Assembly: GCA_047291315.1 (NCBI GenBank)
Contig: JBDPYZ010000002.1
Coordinates: 62,001 to 126,000, forward strand
DNA: 64,000 nt
Source: Arsenophonus fragariae
Lineage (GTDB): Bacteria; Pseudomonadota; Gammaproteobacteria; Enterobacterales; Enterobacteriaceae
Direction: 5' to 3'
Positions 46,059 to 55,356 of this stretch are shown one piece after another; the first letter of the stretch is position 1; every line of letters begins with the position of its first letter. The position numbers and the translations under genes were made by a program. The notes beneath the pieces are model-generated. The model searched no databases, had not been told where the DNA came from, and saw nothing but the letters and a program-made list of their open reading frames with translations.

Positions 46059-46864
46059 ATGCAAAATTCAACAAATGAAAATTACTCCATCATTGCGGGT
46101 GTAGAAATTACCACAGATTCAGAAGGTCGTTTCAATCTGAATGCTTTACATAAAGCCAGTAGTGAAGGTGAACACAAGGCACCTAACCAATGGTTACAGA
46201 CTAAACATGCAAAAGAATTAATTTTAGAATTAGAGGCTAACTTATTGAAAAGTAACCAGACTGCATATTTGCAGTCTGCTCATAAAGTGGTCAACATAGT
46301 TAATGGTGGTTCATCACCAGGCACATTTGCGCATGAACTGTTAGCCATTGAATATGCTGGCTGGATTTTGCCAAAATTCAGGTTAATGGTTAATCAAACC
46401 TTTCTTGATTATAAAACAGAAAAATTAGCCCCTGTCACCCCAACAACAAACTGGTTAGATAATCCCGCACAATTACAAAAAATGCTGATTAGCTATACTG
46501 AGCAGGTAGAAAAAATCAGTAGTGAGCGTGATGAAGCACTTCGGACAAAATCACAAATCAGTCGCACTCGTGAAGCGTCTGCACTGGGTAAAATCAGTGC
46601 TACTACACTCAAAAATCGGGAACTCACTGAACGGTTTGGGAGAAAGCGTTAAACATACCACCATCACAGCAGTAAAGAATGCCACAGGAAAAGAATACAA
46701 ATTTTCCCCCACTTCGTAGATGGTGTCGTGAGAACCAGGTGGAAGCGACCGAAGTACCGGATATTCGTTATGGTCAGGTTAAGTCATGGCCTGCTGAATC
46801 ATTGCTACATGTATACGGTATCAATCTGAAATCGTTATTTGCTAACAGTAAAAGTCTTCACTAG
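46059..46864 (+). pseudogene. Phage KilA-N domain protein, C-terminus frameshifted
   Basis: From 46059: MQNSTNENYSIIAGVEITTDSEGRFNLNALHKASSEGEHKAPNQWLQTKHAKEL, the KilA-N domain, then GTFAHELLAIEYAGWILPKFRLMVNQTFLDY. A helical linker (QKMLISYTEQVEKISSERDEAL) and SRTREASALGKISATTLKNRELTERFG follow up to 46652. The C-terminal part, ESVKHTTITAVKNATGKEYKF then RRWCRENQVEATEVPDIRYGQVKSWPAES to SKSLH, needs two frame shifts. The first 200 residues are intact, so a truncated DNA-binding protein could still be made. Confidence 0.75.
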
Positions 46865-46891
46865 AAATTATTCAATAACCGGAGAAATCCT

Positions 46892-47140
46892 ATGAATAAC
46901 ATCCATGAATACAGAACAACGTTACATCATGTAAAAGCAGGGATGCAGGTTATTTATCATGGTAAAATGATGAAAATAATCAGGTTACGGGAGAAAAAAT
47001 TAACAAAAAAAGAATTGATATATCAATTTGATACCGAAGGAAAAAGCGGAACACTAATCGGAAATGGTGGCAATAAAATCACTGGGTTAGAAAAAATAGA
47101 CGACTTGCATAAAAGTAAAGCTGGTATGTTTAACCCTTAA
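46892..47140 (+). CDS. Hypothetical phage protein (82 residues, copy B)
   Basis: Nearly identical to 29330-29572 with Thr for Lys in SGTLIG and a different last few residues (SKAGMFNP) owing to one base missing in a run. It lies just before the methyltransferase relic, as in copy A. Function unknown. Confidence 0.6.
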   Translation: MNNIHEYRTTLHHVKAGMQVIYHGKMMKIIRLREKKLTKKELIYQFDTEGKSGTLIGNGGNKITGLEKIDDLHKSKAGMFNP

Positions 47141-47218
47141 CAGGAGATGAAGTGAAGTATGGCCTGATACTCACAGACCCACCCTGGCAATACCATAACA
47201 AAGCATCAAACGGCGCAA
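46892..47218 (+). repeat. Short near-identical direct repeat, copy B
   Basis: Partner of 29330-29657. Identity ends where the methyltransferase of copy B is deleted. Confidence 0.85.
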
Positions 47219-47349
47219 CAGATAACTCCTAATACCCACTTCCCCCCGAAATAATATCTCTAACCTAATAAAGGACGAAGATAACCTTTCGCTCTTCGTC
47301 ATTGGTTTCTATTGGGCAATGAAGCACCTGAAAAGAGTGTGAATTTTTG
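47152..47349 (+). pseudogene. MT-A70 methyltransferase remnant, internal deletion (copy B)
   Basis: GTG start and KYGLILTDPPWQYHNKASNGA match copy A at 29591 closely, then a stop. After about 100 unrelated bases the C-terminal end GNEAPEKSVNF is still readable. Most of the gene (over 400 bases) is deleted while both ends survive. No activity is possible. Confidence 0.75.
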
Positions 47350-47365
47350 AATGAGGCAAATAAAC

Positions 47366-47608
47366 ATGATTACTTTAACAGAATGGAACACTCGAAGGGA
47401 CAGACCACGCAGAATGGATACCGTCAGAAACTGGGCAAGAAATGGACTTATACAGCCACCACCCATTAAAGACGGCAGAGAGTACCTTGTCGAAGAATAC
47501 GCCGTCAAAGTCAACAGTATTAACGATATTAGCCATCAGAGTTTGTTGCTACGAAGGATAGGTCATGACCAGAATCAGAAAGATAAAAAATCGGGATTTA
47601 CCCTCTAA
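47366..47608 (+). CDS. xis: Lambda-type excisionase
   Basis: MITLTEWNTRRDRPRRMDTVRNWARNGLIQPPPIKDGREYLVEEYAVKVN is close in pattern to lambda Xis (LQEWNARQ...PPPVKDGREY). It has 80 residues and its end overlaps the integrase start, as in lambda. Xis bends DNA at attR and directs Int to excise. The frame is intact but the integrase is dead, so excision by these genes alone is not expected. Confidence 0.85.
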   Translation: MITLTEWNTRRDRPRRMDTVRNWARNGLIQPPPIKDGREYLVEEYAVKVNSINDISHQSLLLRRIGHDQNQKDKKSGFTL

Positions 47609-48603
47609 CTTATACAAAAGAAATGACTACTATTCATATAGAGATCCACGCACACGGAAGGAATACGGTTTAGGAAAAAACAAAGCTTATGCAATTAGCG
47701 AGGCTATCAGTGCTAATCAGTTATTATTGAATGACGAAAAGGTAAAAACACTTACAGAAACGATTGATGAACGAGGATCTGTCTATTTCCATGAGTTTTT
47801 AGATAGATATGAGTAAATATTAAAAATAAGGGGATTAAGGGAGAAAACTTTAAAAGATTACAAACAAAGAATAGGAGTAATTAGAAAGAGATTTTTAGAC
47901 GCACCGAGACAAAACATAACCACAAAAAATATTGCGGATTTTCTTCATCCTTTTATCCATGAAGGGAAAATAACAACAGCAAAGGTAATGAAAAAATCTT
48001 TAATAGACTGCTTTAAGGAAGCATCAGCCAGTGGTTTAGTGCAATTAAACCCTGCTGAGCTAACAAAAACACCAAAATTCAAAATTCAAAATTCAAAATT
48101 CAAAATTCAAAATTCAAAGAGTAAGATTATTTCTCAATGACTTTAATACTATTTTGAGTTTGATAAACAACGATCATCATTGGTTAAATCAAGCAATGAA
48201 ACTGGCTTTAGTTACGGGGCAAAGAGTATCTGATATTGCAAAATGGATTGTTCAACAAAAAACTGGAACCAAAATAGTTATTCCGCTTGATATTGAAATT
48301 GTGTCTATGAAATTAAACGATATTCTGAAAAAAATTAATCAAGAAGCTGATTTTGTTATTACAAAAAATAAAAAACAAATTACAGCAGTGAGAATATCAA
48401 CCGGATTCACAAAATTTAGGGATAAAATGAAATTAGTATGGTACGGTTCACCTCCATCTTTTCATGAAATTAGAAGCTTATCAGCTAGACTCTGTACAGA
48501 AAAAATGGGCAGTGAATTTACCAGAAAATTATTAGGTCATAAGTCAGCAGAAATGACAGCTAAATATCAGGATGATAGAAGTGATAATTGGATTGAGATT
48601 TGA
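47565..48603 (+). pseudogene. int: Lambda-type tyrosine integrase pseudogene (prophage remnant 2)
   Basis: The N-terminal domain RKIKNRDLPSNLYKRNDYYSYRDPRTRKEYGLGKNK is followed by DRYE, TAA (47814-47816, where lambda has Lys), then ILKIRGLREKTLKDYKQRIGVIRKRF and ITTKNIADFL. A heptamer repeat expansion (48074-48115) disturbs the inter-domain linker. The catalytic domain is open from 48154: LALVTGQRVSDIA, PPSFHEIRSLSARL, LLGHKS and AKYQDDR give Arg, His, Arg, His and Tyr. About ten residues after RVSDIA are missing. It marks the right end of prophage remnant 2. Confidence 0.85.
48074..48115 (+). repeat. Six tandem copies of AAAATTC inside the integrase gene
   Basis: The 7-base unit AAAATTC occurs six times in a row, 42 bases in all, between NPAELTKTPKF and the catalytic domain. 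Because 42 is a multiple of three, it alone does not change the frame, but it inserts a KFKIQNS-type repeat. It looks like slipped-strand expansion in a gene no longer under selection. Confidence 0.9.
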
Positions 48604-49153
48604 AATTTATAGTGAGTGAATAGTGAATTATAGTGATAATTATTTTATATCTATTTGATAAATAAGTATTCTAATTATAGGAAACTACTAGCTATATTTG
48701 TAGCAGTCACACTTATCATTCGTTATCCCTAACACGACCTTTCTTATTCTTCTATATTATTAAATAGTTAATAATTTCAAAGTTAGAAAATAAATTAACA
48801 TTCACCACTTATTATTAATAATAGTCACTGAATTTATTACGCGCAATAAACTTCAGTTAGATCATTTCCACTTCTCGTTTCGATTTATGGCGCATTTGAT
48901 AAATGCTAACTTATCGACGGGCATAGGAATATCGGATTTATCTGAGGGACACAAGAATAGAAAAGATAATTTTTAATCATTTTTTTCCGATAATACAGAA
49001 TATTTTTTATCTTACTGAAATAAAAAACATTTCATCTCCCATCATCGTTTAAAACGCAATAACCGCATATATAACTTACATAATTTGTAAGTTATATCTC
49101 ACAAAAAAATAAGTAAATATCTTAATTACATTGCTCTTCAATTAGATCACAAG
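48604..49153. other. AT-rich spacer after prophage remnant 2
   Basis: No gene is seen. The right attachment site of prophage 2 should lie just after the integrase, but no obvious core repeat with the left edge was found by eye. Near 49050-49100 there is TATAACTTACATAATTTGTAAGTTATA, an imperfect palindrome (arms TATAACTTAC and GTAAGTTATA) that could be a terminator or operator. Remnants of the syd 3' end may extend to about 49130. Confidence 0.45.
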
Positions 49154-49656
49154 CTAAAACGCTACGTGTTGTTTGACCAATGTTTCTAACATAACTTGGC
49201 CATTAATATTGTCTACGGAAATAATTTCAAATTCAGAATCTAAACTAGCAATAAAGAGAATTGGTGTCAGTCTACGTGTGTTTTTTGCGTAATTAAATGT
49301 CCAATTAAGTTCTCTTGTAAACGAGTAAAATCTGTCATATTCCATACCTGAATTAAATCAAGTTACCGACCTTGAAATCTTACCCCTATATCAGCAACTA
49401 ATTGTGTTGTATAAAATTGGTGAATATTAGAGTAAAAATGAATTTCCAATGCTTTTTCAATCGAACATAACTCTTCATTTGGCATTAGAAAAGGTTTAGG
49501 TAACCAATAAACGACTTCATCTTTGCTATATTCAATACAAGGCGAAAGAATACTATAAAAAGTATCACTAACCGGCAAATCACCTGTCTGCTGTTGCCAA
49601 TAAGCAATATAACGATGTGTTAGTTCCTTTAATGCCTAAGAAATCGTTGCTTCCAT
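49154..49656 (-). pseudogene. syd: SecY-interacting protein Syd pseudogene
   Basis: MEATIS, TAG, ALKELTHRYIAYWQQQTGDLPVSDTFYSILSPCIEYSKDEVVYWLPKPF and IHFYSNIHQFYTTQLVADIGVRFQGR match Syd. A TAA then follows, LDLIQVWNMTDFTRLQENLIGHLITQ with a frameshift at an A run, and TPILFIASLDSEFEIISVDNINGQVMLETL. Two stops and one frameshift are present. In E. coli syd is adjacent to yqcC and divergent from queF; here queF is still the divergent neighbour. Confidence 0.88.
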
Positions 49657-49842
49657 GGTTAATTATTCTTATTGGTGACTAATTATAGGAATAAATCATT
49701 CTAATATATAAACGTATCATTAGGTATTATTATCTATCTGCACAATTTGTTGTTATGCTATACATTAAACAACAAACTTACTCTTAATATATCGATTAAG
49801 CTAGCAACTATCTTACTGATTTTCATTTTATAAAGGAACTCT

Positions 49843-50689
49843 ATGCCACTTTATCAAGATAATGACCAGCTACAACACCTCATGCTCGGAAAAAAAAAAC
49901 GAATATCAAGACAACTATGCACCACATCTACTACAAGCTGTTCCACGTCGCTTAAATCGACAATCTTTAGGATTACCATCAGATAAGCTGCCTTTTCATG
50001 GCGCAGATATTTGGACTCTCTATGAACTTTCGTGGCTAAACAGTCGAGGACTTCCTCAAGTTGCTATTGGCCATGTTACTGTTGATGCGAGTAGTGTAAA
50101 CTTGATTGAATCTAAAAGTTTTAAACTCTATCTAAACAGTTTCAATCAGACAAAATTTATCAGATGGCAAGAAATTGAAAAACAACTAACTCAAGATCTG
50201 ACTGCATGTGCGGCAGGAGAAGTAACAGTAAAATTACAGCCACTTACTATTTTCGCTGATCAAACTATTCATAATCTGCCTGGTGAATGTATTGATGAGC
50301 AAGAGATAGAAATTACAGATTATGAATTTAATCGTGACTATCTTAAAAATGCAACCAATAGTATAAAAGTAGAGGAAACATTAGTTAGCCATCTGCTAAA
50401 ATCTAATTGCTTAATTACTCACCAACCTGACTGGGGTTCAATACAAATTAATTATTATGGCGCTAAAATTGATAGAGAAAAACTACTCCGTTATTTAGTC
50501 TCTTTCAGACACCACAATGAATTTCATGAACAATGTGTCGAGCGTATTTTCAATGATATTCTTCAGCTATGCCAACCTGATAAGTTAAGCGTTTACGCCC
50601 ATTATACACGTCGTGGCGGGCTGGACATCAACCCTTGGCGTAGCAATGAGAATTTTCAGCCAACAATGATGCGATTAGCACGGCAGTAA
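49843..50689 (+). CDS. queF: NADPH-dependent 7-cyano-7-deazaguanine reductase QueF, with an A10-run frameshift
   Basis: QueF reduces preQ0 to preQ1 in queuosine synthesis. The natural start at 49843 has an AAGGA site and reads MPLYQDNDQLQHLMLGKK. Then a run of ten A (49890-49899) puts the rest in the +1 frame: NEYQDNYAPHLLQAVPRRLNRQSLGLP onward. Nine A would give one unbroken 282-residue protein like E. coli QueF. The rest is perfect, with ESKSFKLYLNSFNQT, catalytic Cys in LLKSNCLITHQPDWGS and FRHHNEFHEQCVERIF. It could be expressed by polymerase slippage or from an internal ATG at 49862. Confidence 0.9.
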
Positions 50690-50699
50690 GGAGTTTAAA

Positions 50700-52070
50700 T
50701 TGATAACACATGTCAGCCCGTTAGGCTCAATGGATTTACTATCTCAAATTGAAGTTAGCATCCTTAAACGTACTGCTAGTAGCGATCTTTATCAACTATT
50801 TAGAAACTGCTCCTTAGCAGTGCTTAATTCAGGCAGTAAAACAGATAATAGTAAAGAATTAATCGCTAAATATCATAATTTTGATATTAATGTTCTACAG
50901 CGTGAACACGGTATCAAACTGGAATTAATTAATCCGCCTGAAAAAGCTTTTGTCGATGGCAGAATTATCCGTTCACTACAAGCAAATTTATTTTCAGTGT
51001 TAAGAGATATTCTGTTTGTTCATGCCCAGATTATATCAGCAGAAAAACTGTTAGCATTAAGCTTACATAATAGCATCAATATCACTGACATTATTTTTAC
51101 CATTCTGCGTAATACCCAAGTACTACATCTCGATGAAGATTCAAATACCATTGTTTGTTGGGGCGGCCATTTAATAAATGAAATTGAATATCTTTATGCT
51201 CGCAAGGTCGGAAATGAATTAGGATTACGTGAATTAAATATCTGCACTGGCTGTGGCCCAGGCGCAATGGAAGCGCCGATGAAAGGGGCAGCAGTAGGCC
51301 ATGCACAACAGCGTTATAAAAATGGCCGCTTTCTTGGTTTCACTGAACCTTCCATTATTGCTGCTGAGCCTTCTAACCCTCTGGTTAATGAACTTGTTAT
51401 CATGCCAGATATTGAAAAACGCCTTGAAGCATTTGTTCGGATTGCTCATGGTATCATTATCTTTTCAGGCGGTGCTGGCACTACAGAGGAACTACTTTAT
51501 TTATTGGGCATTTTAATGGATCCTGCCAATAATAATCAGGCATTACCATTAATTCTAACTGGCCCAAAAGAAAGCCAAGCTTATTTTGACACCCTCGATA
51601 ATTTCATTAAGCATATCCTCGGTGAACAGGTCTGTAATTATTATCAAATTATCATCGATGATTCAAAAGCCGTAGCGCTTGAAATGAAAAAAAAGATGCC
51701 ACAAGTCAAAGAAAGTCGTCTCAATACCGGTGATGCCTACAGCTTTAATTGGTCAATAAAAGTTAATTCAGAACTGCAAAAACCCTTTACGCCAACGCAT
51801 GATAATATGTCAAAACTTAACCTATTTTGTGATCCGGAGCAGGCGAAAAAATTAGCCGCTAATTTACGACGAGCCTTTTCTGATATTGTTGCGGATAATG
51901 TGAAAGAAGTGGGTATGAAAGAAATTGAAAAGCATGGCCCATATAAGCTCCATGGTGATGCCAAAATTATGGCTCATATGGATACATTATTACGAGGGTT
52001 TGTTAGTCAGCATCGAATGAAACTACCTAGCAGTTTAGCCTATATACCCTGCTATGAAATAATTAAATAA
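50700..52070 (+). CDS. ppnN: Pyrimidine/purine nucleotide 5'-monophosphate nucleosidase PpnN
   Basis: PpnN splits nucleoside monophosphates into base and ribose 5-phosphate and is activated by ppGpp in E. coli. The TTG start at 50700 is preceded six bases earlier by AAGGAG and gives ITHVSPLGSMDLLSQIEV, matching the E. coli start. The protein has 456 residues. GPGAMEAPMKGAAVGHAQQRY and PDIEKRLEAFVRIAHGIIIF are intact. The LOG-fold motif usually PGGxGTxxE reads SGGAGTTEE, a Pro-to-Ser change. Unlike in E. coli, xni follows directly; sdaC and sdaB are absent. Confidence 0.94.
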   Translation: MITHVSPLGSMDLLSQIEVSILKRTASSDLYQLFRNCSLAVLNSGSKTDNSKELIAKYHNFDINVLQREHGIKLELINPPEKAFVDGRIIRSLQANLFSVLRDILFVHAQIISAEKLLALSLHNSINITDIIFTILRNTQVLHLDEDSNTIVCWGGHLINEIEYLYARKVGNELGLRELNICTGCGPGAMEAPMKGAAVGHAQQRYKNGRFLGFTEPSIIAAEPSNPLVNELVIMPDIEKRLEAFVRIAHGIIIFSGGAGTTEELLYLLGILMDPANNNQALPLILTGPKESQAYFDTLDNFIKHILGEQVCNYYQIIIDDSKAVALEMKKKMPQVKESRLNTGDAYSFNWSIKVNSELQKPFTPTHDNMSKLNLFCDPEQAKKLAANLRRAFSDIVADNVKEVGMKEIEKHGPYKLHGDAKIMAHMDTLLRGFVSQHRMKLPSSLAYIPCYEIIK

Positions 52071-52098
52071 CTCACAATCAAACTATGCCCAAAAAATT

Positions 52099-52854
52099 AT
52101 GATCCACTTACTTATTGTTGATGCTTTAAATCTAATCAGACGTATTCATGCCGTTCAGGGAAGTCCTTGCGAACAAGCTTGCATTTTAACTCTTCGCCAG
52201 CTGATTAACAATACTTTGCCCACCCATGCAGTGGCAATATTTGACAGCAAAGAACAACAGACAAATAATTGGCGGCAACAACTTTTACCTCAATACAAAG
52301 CGGGCAGGCGAGCAATGCCTGAAGATCTTTATCACGAAATAAAAAACCTTGAAATCGCATTTAAAGCGCAAGGATTAGCTTGTTGGCATGCCATTGAAAA
52401 TGAAGCAGACGATCTAGCGGCAACATTAGCAATTAAAGTGGCTACCGCTGGATACCGTGTCACCATCGTTTCAACAGATAAAGGCTATTGTCAGCTACTT
52501 TCATCATCAATTTATATTCGTGATTATTTTCAAAAACGCTGGCTTGATTTATCCTTCGTTAACAAAGAATTTGGTGTTAAACCTGAACAACTACAGGATT
52601 ATTGGGGACTAACTGGCATAAATAGCAGTAAAATACCTGGTATAGCAAGCATTGGTCCTAAAACTGCAGCAACCTTACTTCAGCAATATCCTACATTAGA
52701 GACCATTTTTGCTAATATCCATTTTTTACCTGAGAAATTGCGAAAACGGATTGAACCTGCGCAAAAAATAGCCTTTATTAGCCGACAGGTCGCTTCTCTC
52801 AAAACGGATCTACAGTTAAATGGAAATTTACAGCAACTCAGATTTATGTCATAA
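52099..52854 (+). CDS. xni: Flap endonuclease Xni (exonuclease IX)
   Basis: Xni is a small FEN-family structure-specific nuclease related to the Pol I 5' nuclease domain. The 251-residue protein has HLLIVDALNLIRRIHAVQG, the metal-site cluster ENEADDLAATLA and STDKGYCQLL, and the helix-hairpin-helix GIASIGPKTAATLL. All match E. coli Xni, including the reduced N-terminal metal site. It is intact and follows ppnN by 28 bases. Confidence 0.95.
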   Translation: MIHLLIVDALNLIRRIHAVQGSPCEQACILTLRQLINNTLPTHAVAIFDSKEQQTNNWRQQLLPQYKAGRRAMPEDLYHEIKNLEIAFKAQGLACWHAIENEADDLAATLAIKVATAGYRVTIVSTDKGYCQLLSSSIYIRDYFQKRWLDLSFVNKEFGVKPEQLQDYWGLTGINSSKIPGIASIGPKTAATLLQQYPTLETIFANIHFLPEKLRKRIEPAQKIAFISRQVASLKTDLQLNGNLQQLRFMS

Positions 52855-52894
52855 CCTAATGAAAATAAAAATTTTATTATAAATCAATTCTCTT

Positions 52895-53992
52895 CTAATC
52901 TCGTTCTGGTATAGAAGCTGACCAAATTCGTCTTACATGTACCGTTATCTCTTCACGATCATGGTAGAGTTGCTTCGCTTGGATCTGAGCATTAATGCCA
53001 TTTTCGTTTGATGTCTGTGATATTTTATTTAAAATATGCGAAACTTCTTGATAGCGTTTTTTCATCGGTAACTTTAAATTAAAAATCGCCTCCCGGCACC
53101 ATCCTTTTAACAACCAGTCTGTCATTAATGCTGCAACTTTTGCCGGCTTTTCAACCATATCACAAACTAACCAAGTAATATTCTTAGTGAGTGGAATAAA
53201 TTTAAAACCATCGATACGATGATGTCGTACCTGACCTGTTTGCATTAAATTCTCTGCCATCGACCCATTATCAACCGCATCAACCATCATACTGCGCTTC
53301 ACTAATTGATACGTCCATCCACCTGGGCAAGCGCCTAAATCAACGGCTTTCATACCAGATGCTAAACGCTCTTCCCATTCATCATAAGGAATAAATAGAT
53401 GAAATGCTTCTTCCAGTTTTAATGTTGAACGACTTGGAGCATCAGCTGGCAGTTTTAAGCGCGGGATCCCCATAAAAAAAGGTGAATTGTTATTCGCATA
53501 AGAATAACCGGCATAACAACAGCCGGCAGCAATAAAAAATAGATGGATCACCAGACGCTGATGGTTTTCTTTCAACAATAATATTTTTCGTTGACGAAGT
53601 GCATGACGAAAAGGTACGGTAAATTTACGGCAAAATTTCAGTAGTTCTTTACTTTCATTGGTATCAGGCACTTCAACTCGTAATTCACCTGCTCGTTCAA
53701 CGAAACCTTGCAATAACGCAACAATAGGCGATATGCGATCGCTCGATGGCAAATCTTTCAATAATTTGCTAACAACCACCAATTGGCGAACAAATATTAA
53801 TGTACCAAAGGGTATCTCTTTAGCCAAACGGTCTGCATCAGTAGCCTTATAGCATTCAAATAAAACATAACCGCTATAATCTTTTACTTTGGCATAACCA
53901 TAAACGCCTATCTGTGTAGCCTTATCGGTAATTTCTGCCGCACACTCTTTTTCAAATCCTGAACGACAATATAAAATAATATTATTATTCAT
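52895..53992 (-). CDS. rlmM: 23S rRNA 2'-O-ribose C2498 methyltransferase RlmM
   Basis: RlmM methylates C2498 in the peptidyl transferase region of 23S rRNA. It has 365 residues. An N-terminal THUMP-like domain is followed by the Rossmann SAM domain: MKAVDLGACPGGWTYQLVKR, then VDAVDNGSM, and the catalytic-type K-D-K-E residues in WLVCDMVEKP and FNLKLPMKKRY. No lesion is visible. It overlaps ygdD by 8 bases; convergent with xni. Confidence 0.95.
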   Translation of the reverse strand: MNNNIILYCRSGFEKECAAEITDKATQIGVYGYAKVKDYSGYVLFECYKATDADRLAKEIPFGTLIFVRQLVVVSKLLKDLPSSDRISPIVALLQGFVERAGELRVEVPDTNESKELLKFCRKFTVPFRHALRQRKILLLKENHQRLVIHLFFIAAGCCYAGYSYANNNSPFFMGIPRLKLPADAPSRSTLKLEEAFHLFIPYDEWEERLASGMKAVDLGACPGGWTYQLVKRSMMVDAVDNGSMAENLMQTGQVRHHRIDGFKFIPLTKNITWLVCDMVEKPAKVAALMTDWLLKGWCREAIFNLKLPMKKRYQEVSHILNKISQTSNENGINAQIQAKQLYHDREEITVHVRRIWSASIPERD

Positions 53993-54380
53993 GACTTACT
54001 GTTGGATTCCTAAGCCGAGTTGCACCAGTAACAATTAATATCCAGCCAATTAAAAAGCAAAAAACCCCTATTGGTGTCAAATGGGCAAAATATTTTACTT
54101 GTAAAAGTGCCATACAGTAAAAACTGCCACTGAACAATAAAATGCCTATACTGAAGAAAATACCTCCCCAGTAAAACCATAAAATGACTTTACGTAATAA
54201 GATAGCACCTAATATCATAAGTACTAAAGTATGCATTGATTGATAACGTAAACCAATACGAATCCATTCTATTTGATCATGGTTTAGTAGAGGTGATAAT
54301 AAATGTGAACCTATTGCGCCAAATGCAACACAAAAAAATCCACTAATTCCTGCAAATATCAACATTAAACGAGCATTCAC
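53985..54380 (-). CDS. ygdD: YgdD/TMEM256 family (DUF423) membrane protein
   Basis: A 131-residue protein with four membrane helices. FCVAFGAIGSHLL near the start, YQSMHTLVLMILGAILL and GIFFSIGILLFSGSFYCMAL match YgdD, an inner-membrane protein of unknown function. It overlaps rlmM and follows gcvA, the E. coli order gcvA-ygdD-rlmM. It is intact. Confidence 0.92.
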   Translation of the reverse strand: MNARLMLIFAGISGFFCVAFGAIGSHLLSPLLNHDQIEWIRIGLRYQSMHTLVLMILGAILLRKVILWFYWGGIFFSIGILLFSGSFYCMALLQVKYFAHLTPIGVFCFLIGWILIVTGATRLRNPTVSHE

Positions 54381-54412
54381 GTTAATATCCTTTTCCTTTT
54401 TAAATCAATTAT

Positions 54413-55253
54413 TTACTTGTCATATAGTTTACTACTCACTAGCAACAAATCCCCCCATTTTTGTTGCTCGCTGGCTGCTTTTGCAAGGATCCATTGACGA
54501 AATGCAGCAATCTTACCTAACTCCGCTTGATTATCATGACAAACTAAATAGAAAGCTTTTTTACTAACTAAAACATCATTAAACGGACATACCAAACGAC
54601 CTGTATCAAGTTCATTTTTTGTCATAACATTATTAATCAATGCGATACCTTGACCATAAATTGCAGCTTGAATAACCATAGCACTATGACTGAAAATTGG
54701 TCCTTTTTCTACATTCCCCCCACCCACCCGCTAATAAGGCTGGCGCACAAACTAGTATTAAGTATTCCGCATACAAACGATCTGTTCTTAAGCCTGGCCG
54801 ATTACCATAACCATAAAAAATTGCTAAATCAATATCATCGGCCATTTTATCTCCTTCGTGATCAACGGCTTGGATACACACATCAATATCAGGATAAGCA
54901 TGATTAAAACTCGATAGACGCGGCACTAACCATTGAATACCAAAACTCGGTAATAAGCTGACGGTTAATGATACCTTTGCACTGAGTGTCTGTAGTTTCA
55001 GAGTAGCCTCACGTAACGAAGAAAAAATTTCTTTAATATCTAAATAATAATTTTGCCCTTCTTCAGTCAATAATAATAAACGATTACGCCGACGAAATAA
55101 TTTCAAACACAAGAAATTTTCCAAACCTTTTATTTGATGGCTTATTGCAGCCTGAGTAACAAAAAGCTCCTGTGCAGCTTTAGTAAAACTTAAATGACGT
55201 GCTGCAGCATCAAATACCTTGAATGCATTAAGAGGGGGCATACATTTTGACAT
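54413..55253 (-). pseudogene. gcvA: Glycine cleavage regulator GcvA pseudogene
   Basis: GcvA is the LysR-family regulator of the glycine cleavage operon and of gcvB. The helix-turn-helix part is perfect: MPPLNAFKVFDAAARHLSFTKAAQELFVTQAAISHQIKGLE. The sensor domain runs to YAEYLILVCAPALLAGG near 54720. There about 30 codons are missing and the frame shifts in a G-rich run. The last part VEKGPIFSHSAMVIQAAIYGQGIALINNVM to the end is open in another frame. A protein of 189 residues with an intact DNA-binding domain could still be made but could not sense normally. Confidence 0.88.
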
Positions 55254-55356
55254 GATCGCGTCTTACTCATCCTTATATATCCATTAGTTTTTATAATCTG
55301 AAGCATTATAAATTGTCCATTGTAGATAAACCAGTATATGTCTATAGTAAGGTTGC

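Noticed and set aside
48068..48120. Short regular repeat that might suggest a CRISPR array
   Set aside because: Units are 7 bases and contiguous with no spacers; it is a tandem repeat inside the integrase gene.
15039..49153. An intact inducible prophage or phage-derived tailocin
   Set aside because: No capsid, portal, terminase, tail or lysis genes are visible and both integrases are dead.
54650..54907. Plus-strand 85-codon frame in gcvA region
   Set aside because: Antisense to the gcvA pseudogene with no family resemblance.
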